This document shows positions 13,555-15,666 of a stretch of 15,666 bases of DNA, piece after piece. The DNA lies in the NCBI GenBank assembly GCA_045590755.1, contig JAZNRP010000009.1, forward strand, positions 1 through 15,666, read 5' to 3'. How positions within the stretch are numbered: the first letter of the stretch is position 1; the number at the start of each line of letters is the position of its first letter. Position numbers and translations under genes: made by a program. This DNA comes from SIG565 sp045590755. GTDB taxonomy: Bacteria > Bacillota > Clostridia > Oscillospirales > Acutalibacteraceae. The notes under the pieces are model-generated. The model saw only the letters and a list, made by a program, of their open reading frames with translations, had not been told where the DNA came from and did no database searches.

Positions 13555-14424
13555 ATGGTAGAATATAAAGTTATCGAAAAACCGAATATTCTTAAGCGTG
13601 ATGCCGAAGCTCATAAGGGTACATTTGGTGTGTCTTTGCTTTTTTGTGGGTCAGTAGGCTTCGCGGGTGCTGCCGTTTTAGCGGCAAAGGGGTGCCTTAG
13701 AAGCGGTGTGGGAATTGCAAAGCTCGCCGTTCCCGATAAAATTTACCAAATATGCGCCGCGAATACACCTGAAGCTGTGTTTTTGCCGCTTAAAAGTGAT
13801 AGGAAAGGTAAATTCGGCAGAATAAATAAAAAACTGCTGCAAAGTGAAATACTAAAGGCTGATAGTATTCTTATAGGTTGCGGAATAGGTGTGTCGAGAA
13901 ACAACCAAAAACTAATTGAATTTTTAATAGACAACGCCCGTTGCCCGTTAATAATTGATGCCGATGGAATAAATTTATTGGCTTTTAACATAAACATATT
14001 AAAACGGGCAAAAACTCCTATAATATTAACTCCGCACCCGGCTGAGATGTCAAGGCTTTGCGGTAGCAGTGTATCTGAAATTCAGCAAAACAGGGAAGCG
14101 GTGGCCAAAGATTTTGCAATAAAGCACAGGGTGCACCTTGTGCTAAAGGGTCACAAAACAGTGGTTGCCACACCCGATGGAGATGTGTTTATCAACCCAA
14201 CGGGCAATCCGGGAATGGCCACAGGCGGCAGTGGGGATGTCTTAAGCGGCATCTGTGCGGCGATGACGGGCAAAAGTCAAGATATTGCTCAGTCGGTTAA
14301 AGCCGCCGTTTATATTCACGGTGCGGCAGGGGATTTGGCGGCCGAAAAGCTGTCACAGACCGCTATGCTGCCAAGCGATATTATAGAAGAGTTACCTTGC
14401 GTGTTTAAAACACTTGAAGGGTAG
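13555..14424 (+). CDS. nnrD: ADP/ATP-dependent (S)-NAD(P)H-hydrate dehydratase
   Basis: Metabolite repair: converts the damaged hydrate NAD(P)HX back to NAD(P)H using ADP or ATP. 289 aa, a ribokinase-like fold. Visible motifs: HKGTFGVSLLFCGSVGFAGA near the N-terminus (nucleotide-binding segment), LIIDADGINLL, ILTPHPAEMSRL, LVLKGHKTVVATPDG, and the signature NPGMATGGSGDVLSG (218-232) with the catalytic D228, followed by YIHGAAGDLAAE. In many bacteria this domain is fused to the epimerase NnrE; here the epimerase half is absent and no epimerase gene is adjacent. ATG 13555 follows the upstream stop by one base with only a distant AGGG, so translation may be coupled. The frame extends upstream to 13513 but only through the end of the previous gene. 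Confidence 0.93.
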   Translation: MVEYKVIEKPNILKRDAEAHKGTFGVSLLFCGSVGFAGAAVLAAKGCLRSGVGIAKLAVPDKIYQICAANTPEAVFLPLKSDRKGKFGRINKKLLQSEILKADSILIGCGIGVSRNNQKLIEFLIDNARCPLIIDADGINLLAFNINILKRAKTPIILTPHPAEMSRLCGSSVSEIQQNREAVAKDFAIKHRVHLVLKGHKTVVATPDGDVFINPTGNPGMATGGSGDVLSGICAAMTGKSQDIAQSVKAAVYIHGAAGDLAAEKLSQTAMLPSDIIEELPCVFKTLEG

Positions 14425-14432
14425 CGGTTTAT

Positions 14433-14915
14433 GTGTCAAGGCTTAAAATATTTCTAATAGCTTTATGGCTTATTACAATGTGCGCGTGTAAGAAGGCATC
14501 GGTGAATCCCATCACTGAGTCGGTTACATTTAATGCGCACATTTGTTATTATAATAAGGAATACACCTGTGCGGTCGAGATAGAAGAAAACGGAGATATG
14601 TGTCTCTCGCTTACCGAGCCACAGCTTATGTCGGGTGCTAAAATAATCATTAAAGAAAACGAAGCCTATGCCGAGTTTGAAGAAATAAAGTACCCCGTAG
14701 ATATAGAGCGGGCAGGCGGTGCACCGTATTTTCTGCTCGGTGTTCTGCGGGACATAAAGGGGCAAACGGCACCTTTTAAGTCGGATGAGTATGTAATTAT
14801 CGGCAAATATGCCGGTGAAGATTATAAAATCACCTTTGGCGAAACGGGTATCCCCATAAACCTTACGGGCGATAATATAACAGTAGAGTTTCTGGATGTA
14901 AATATAATAAAATAA
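14433..14915 (+). CDS. Probable lipoprotein, function unknown
   Basis: 160 aa. N-terminus MSRLKIFLIALWLITMCACK is a short basic region, a hydrophobic core and two cysteines; C19 (MCAC) is the likely lipidated residue, C17 (ITMC) an alternative. The lipobox is not canonical in either case. The rest is rich in predicted beta strands (FNAHICYYNKEYTC, AKIIIKENEAYAEF, YKITFGETG, ITVEFLDV) without cysteine beyond the first part, suggesting a secreted beta-sandwich anchored outside the cell. The start is GTG at 14433 with AAGGG eleven bases upstream; the ATG at 14431 is in another frame and stops after eight codons. It is the last gene of the operon, eight bases after nnrD, with a hairpin cluster downstream. 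Confidence 0.7.
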   Translation: MSRLKIFLIALWLITMCACKKASVNPITESVTFNAHICYYNKEYTCAVEIEENGDMCLSLTEPQLMSGAKIIIKENEAYAEFEEIKYPVDIERAGGAPYFLLGVLRDIKGQTAPFKSDEYVIIGKYAGEDYKITFGETGIPINLTGDNITVEFLDVNIIK

Positions 14916-14932
14916 AAAAATCCACCCGAAAA

Positions 14933-14976
14933 GGAGACACTTCGCAAGGAAGTTGTCTCCCTTTATATTATTTTAA
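14933..14976 (+). terminator. Terminator-like hairpin after the lipoprotein gene
   Basis: GGAGACACTTC, loop GCAAG, GAAGTTGTCTCC with one bulged T, followed by CTTTATATTATTTT. A plausible end of the operon, though the T tract is interrupted. Confidence 0.65.
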
Positions 14977-15015
14977 GAATAATATAAATGACACTTTCAA
15001 AACTTGAAAGTGTCA
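14962..15015. repeat. Two further back-to-back hairpins
   Basis: 14962-14988: TTTATATTATT, loop TTAAG, AATAATATAAA (perfect 11-bp stem). 14989-15015: TGACACTTTCAA, loop AAC, TTGAAAGTGTCA (perfect 12-bp stem). They abut each other without a spare base and start two bases after the previous hairpin. The perfect ends suggest folded RNA, transposon-end relics or recombination sites; nothing here decides. Confidence 0.7.
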
Positions 15016-15042
15016 TAGTGGGTTACACACATTTAATAAAGA

Positions 15043-15080
15043 CCCTCTCAAAAACCTAAAGCTTTGTTGTTTGAGACGGG
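15043..15080 (-). terminator. Probable terminator of the immunity gene
   Basis: CCCTCTCAAA pairs with TTTGAGACGGG (one bulged C) across a 17-base loop. Read on the minus strand it lies 28 bases after the stop at 15109 and is followed by TCTTTATT. A weak T tract makes this a moderate call. Confidence 0.5.
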
Positions 15081-15108
15081 CATGCTCCGTATTTTACAAA
15101 ATGTACAA

Positions 15109-15357
15109 TTATTTATCAAACTGTGCTTTTATTTGTTCGTTAACTCTTGCGTCCATTTTAGGAATAAGTTTTAAATCTTCTTCTTTTACACTTATTTCTG
15201 CTATATCATCTTTTTCGCCATACTGTGGGAAATTAACAAGCCAAGTTCCGTTAGAATTGTCTTCAAGACATATCCAACCCTGCATTCCTTTGTGAACGCC
15301 TTCCTTAACATACTTATCTTTTTCAACTGTTACTTCCACACAATCCATCATTTTCAT
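15109..15357 (-). CDS. Probable immunity protein of a polymorphic toxin system, 82 aa
   Basis: Small protein of mainly beta-strand character: starts MKMMDCVEVTVEKDKYV, continues with GVHKGMQGWIC, GTWLVNFPQYGEKDD and AEISVKEEDLKLIP. The pattern suggests a small SH3-like barrel, as in several immunity-protein families, but I cannot name the family with certainty. No signal peptide, so cytoplasmic. Its ribosome binding site (GGAGG, eight bases before the ATG) lies within the last codons of the upstream gene, whose stop is one base before this ATG. This tight coupling, small size and position directly after a toxin-like C-terminus are the standard arrangement of a toxin/immunity pair. Predicted role: binding and neutralising the cognate toxin domain in the producing cell (inference). 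Confidence 0.65.
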   Translation of the reverse strand: MKMMDCVEVTVEKDKYVKEGVHKGMQGWICLEDNSNGTWLVNFPQYGEKDDIAEISVKEEDLKLIPKMDARVNEQIKAQFDK

Positions 15358-15358
15358 A

Positions 15359-15666
15359 TTATTTACCTCCTAATGGCGTAGTTAATTGGATGTGTCCATT
15401 TTGATAAACCATCCATCCGGTTATAAAAGACACCATATTACTGTTATCTTTTCGAGCAATTTCTATTTTAATACTTATTCGTTGCCCTTTGTCATTAAGT
15501 TTGCCTAATGTATAGTTGCCATCAGTATATTTTTCTAATGCTTGTTTTTCGATTTCTGCTTTTAAATATTTTATGTCTGCAACCGAATAACCCCAAGATT
15601 TAAAAAGTCTATCCTTACCATGCCCATATTCACCCTTGGTATCAAATAGATATGGGTCGAATTTAC
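15359..15666 (-). CDS. C-terminal end of a probable polymorphic toxin, 5' part outside window
   Basis: The last 101 codons of a larger gene, open to the window edge. It reads KFDPYLFDTKGEYGHGKDRL, then FKSWGYSVADIKYLKAEIE, a strand-rich stretch (NYTLGKLNDKGQRISIKIEI), then MVSFITGWMVYQNGHIQLTT and ends LGGK. The order KF-x-YLFD, GKDR-x-F, GYS-x-x-D-x-x-x-L and a final tryptophan-containing strand ending in LTT resembles the C-terminal toxin-like domain annotated DUF6883 (recalled, not verified). Such domains sit at the tips of Rhs, LXG or other secreted proteins; which trafficking type applies depends on the unseen N-terminus. The immunity-like gene follows directly. It could also be a shed, orphan toxin tip if the remainder upstream is missing. 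Confidence 0.6.
   Translation of the reverse strand, partial: KFDPYLFDTKGEYGHGKDRLFKSWGYSVADIKYLKAEIEKQALEKYTDGNYTLGKLNDKGQRISIKIEIARKDNSNMVSFITGWMVYQNGHIQLTTPLGGK

Noticed and set aside
15071..15295. Plus-strand open frame of 74 codons opposite the immunity gene
   Set aside because: It is antisense to the better-supported 82-aa gene, which has a strong ribosome binding site and coupling to the upstream gene.
1..15666. tRNA, rRNA, CRISPR array or transposase genes
   Set aside because: I saw no tRNA-like TTCGA arms with matching acceptor stems, no rRNA sequence, no repeat-spacer array and no transposase or integrase motif anywhere in the window.

Overview
The window reads as a chromosomal segment of a strictly anaerobic, moderately low-GC Gram-positive bacterium, most likely an uncultured gut-type Clostridia (Oscillospirales-like). 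The grounds are the oxygen-sensitive radical enzymes (a glycyl-radical enzyme activase and a class III ribonucleotide reductase with its activase), strong AGGAGG-type ribosome binding sites, sigma-A promoters, intrinsic terminators and the clostridial look of several small proteins. No taxonomic search was possible.

Layout. (1) 1-771, plus strand: 3' part of a glycyl-radical enzyme activase, closed by a terminator. (2) 819-4953, plus strand: a nucleotide-reduction block of nrdG, nrdD and a thioredoxin-reductase-like gene. It is preceded by a textbook promoter overlapped by two sites matching the NrdR box, 32 bp apart. NrdD carries a C-terminal redoxin domain (CPNC), so activase, reductase, redoxin and redoxin reductase are all encoded together. 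The reductase lacks the usual NADPH-binding HRRxxxR motif. (3) 4997-5442: two very small divergent genes, a 55-aa five-cysteine protein (minus) and a 57-aa ribbon-helix-helix protein (plus), around a highly symmetric intergenic region. (4) 5476-11529, minus strand: a tightly packed operon starting with murD (TTG start), then two tandem M42 metallopeptidase paralogs, a GNAT acetyltransferase, a PLP enzyme of the methionine gamma-lyase-like/aluminium-resistance family and a beta-propeller-like protein. Junctions overlap or are at most 10 bp. (5) 11679-12644, plus strand: a DMT/EamA-type transporter, divergent from murD. (6) 12683-12943, minus strand: a stand-alone PqqD-like protein, divergent from a plus-strand operon (13050-14915) of a two-TM PH-like membrane protein, the NAD(P)H-hydrate dehydratase NnrD and a probable lipoprotein. 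(7) 14916-15108: non-coding, with three back-to-back hairpins plus a fourth. (8) 15109-15666, minus strand: a probable immunity gene preceded by the C-terminal end of a large, probably polymorphic-toxin protein running off the window.

Most of the window is core metabolism and cell-wall or repair functions. The parts that look accessory or regulatory are the divergent small-gene pair near 5.0-5.4 kb, the orphan PqqD and the toxin/immunity end. The most informative observations are the NrdR-box/promoter architecture, the NrdD-redoxin plus atypical TrxB set, the symmetric small-gene locus, and the toxin/immunity pair beside the hairpin cluster.
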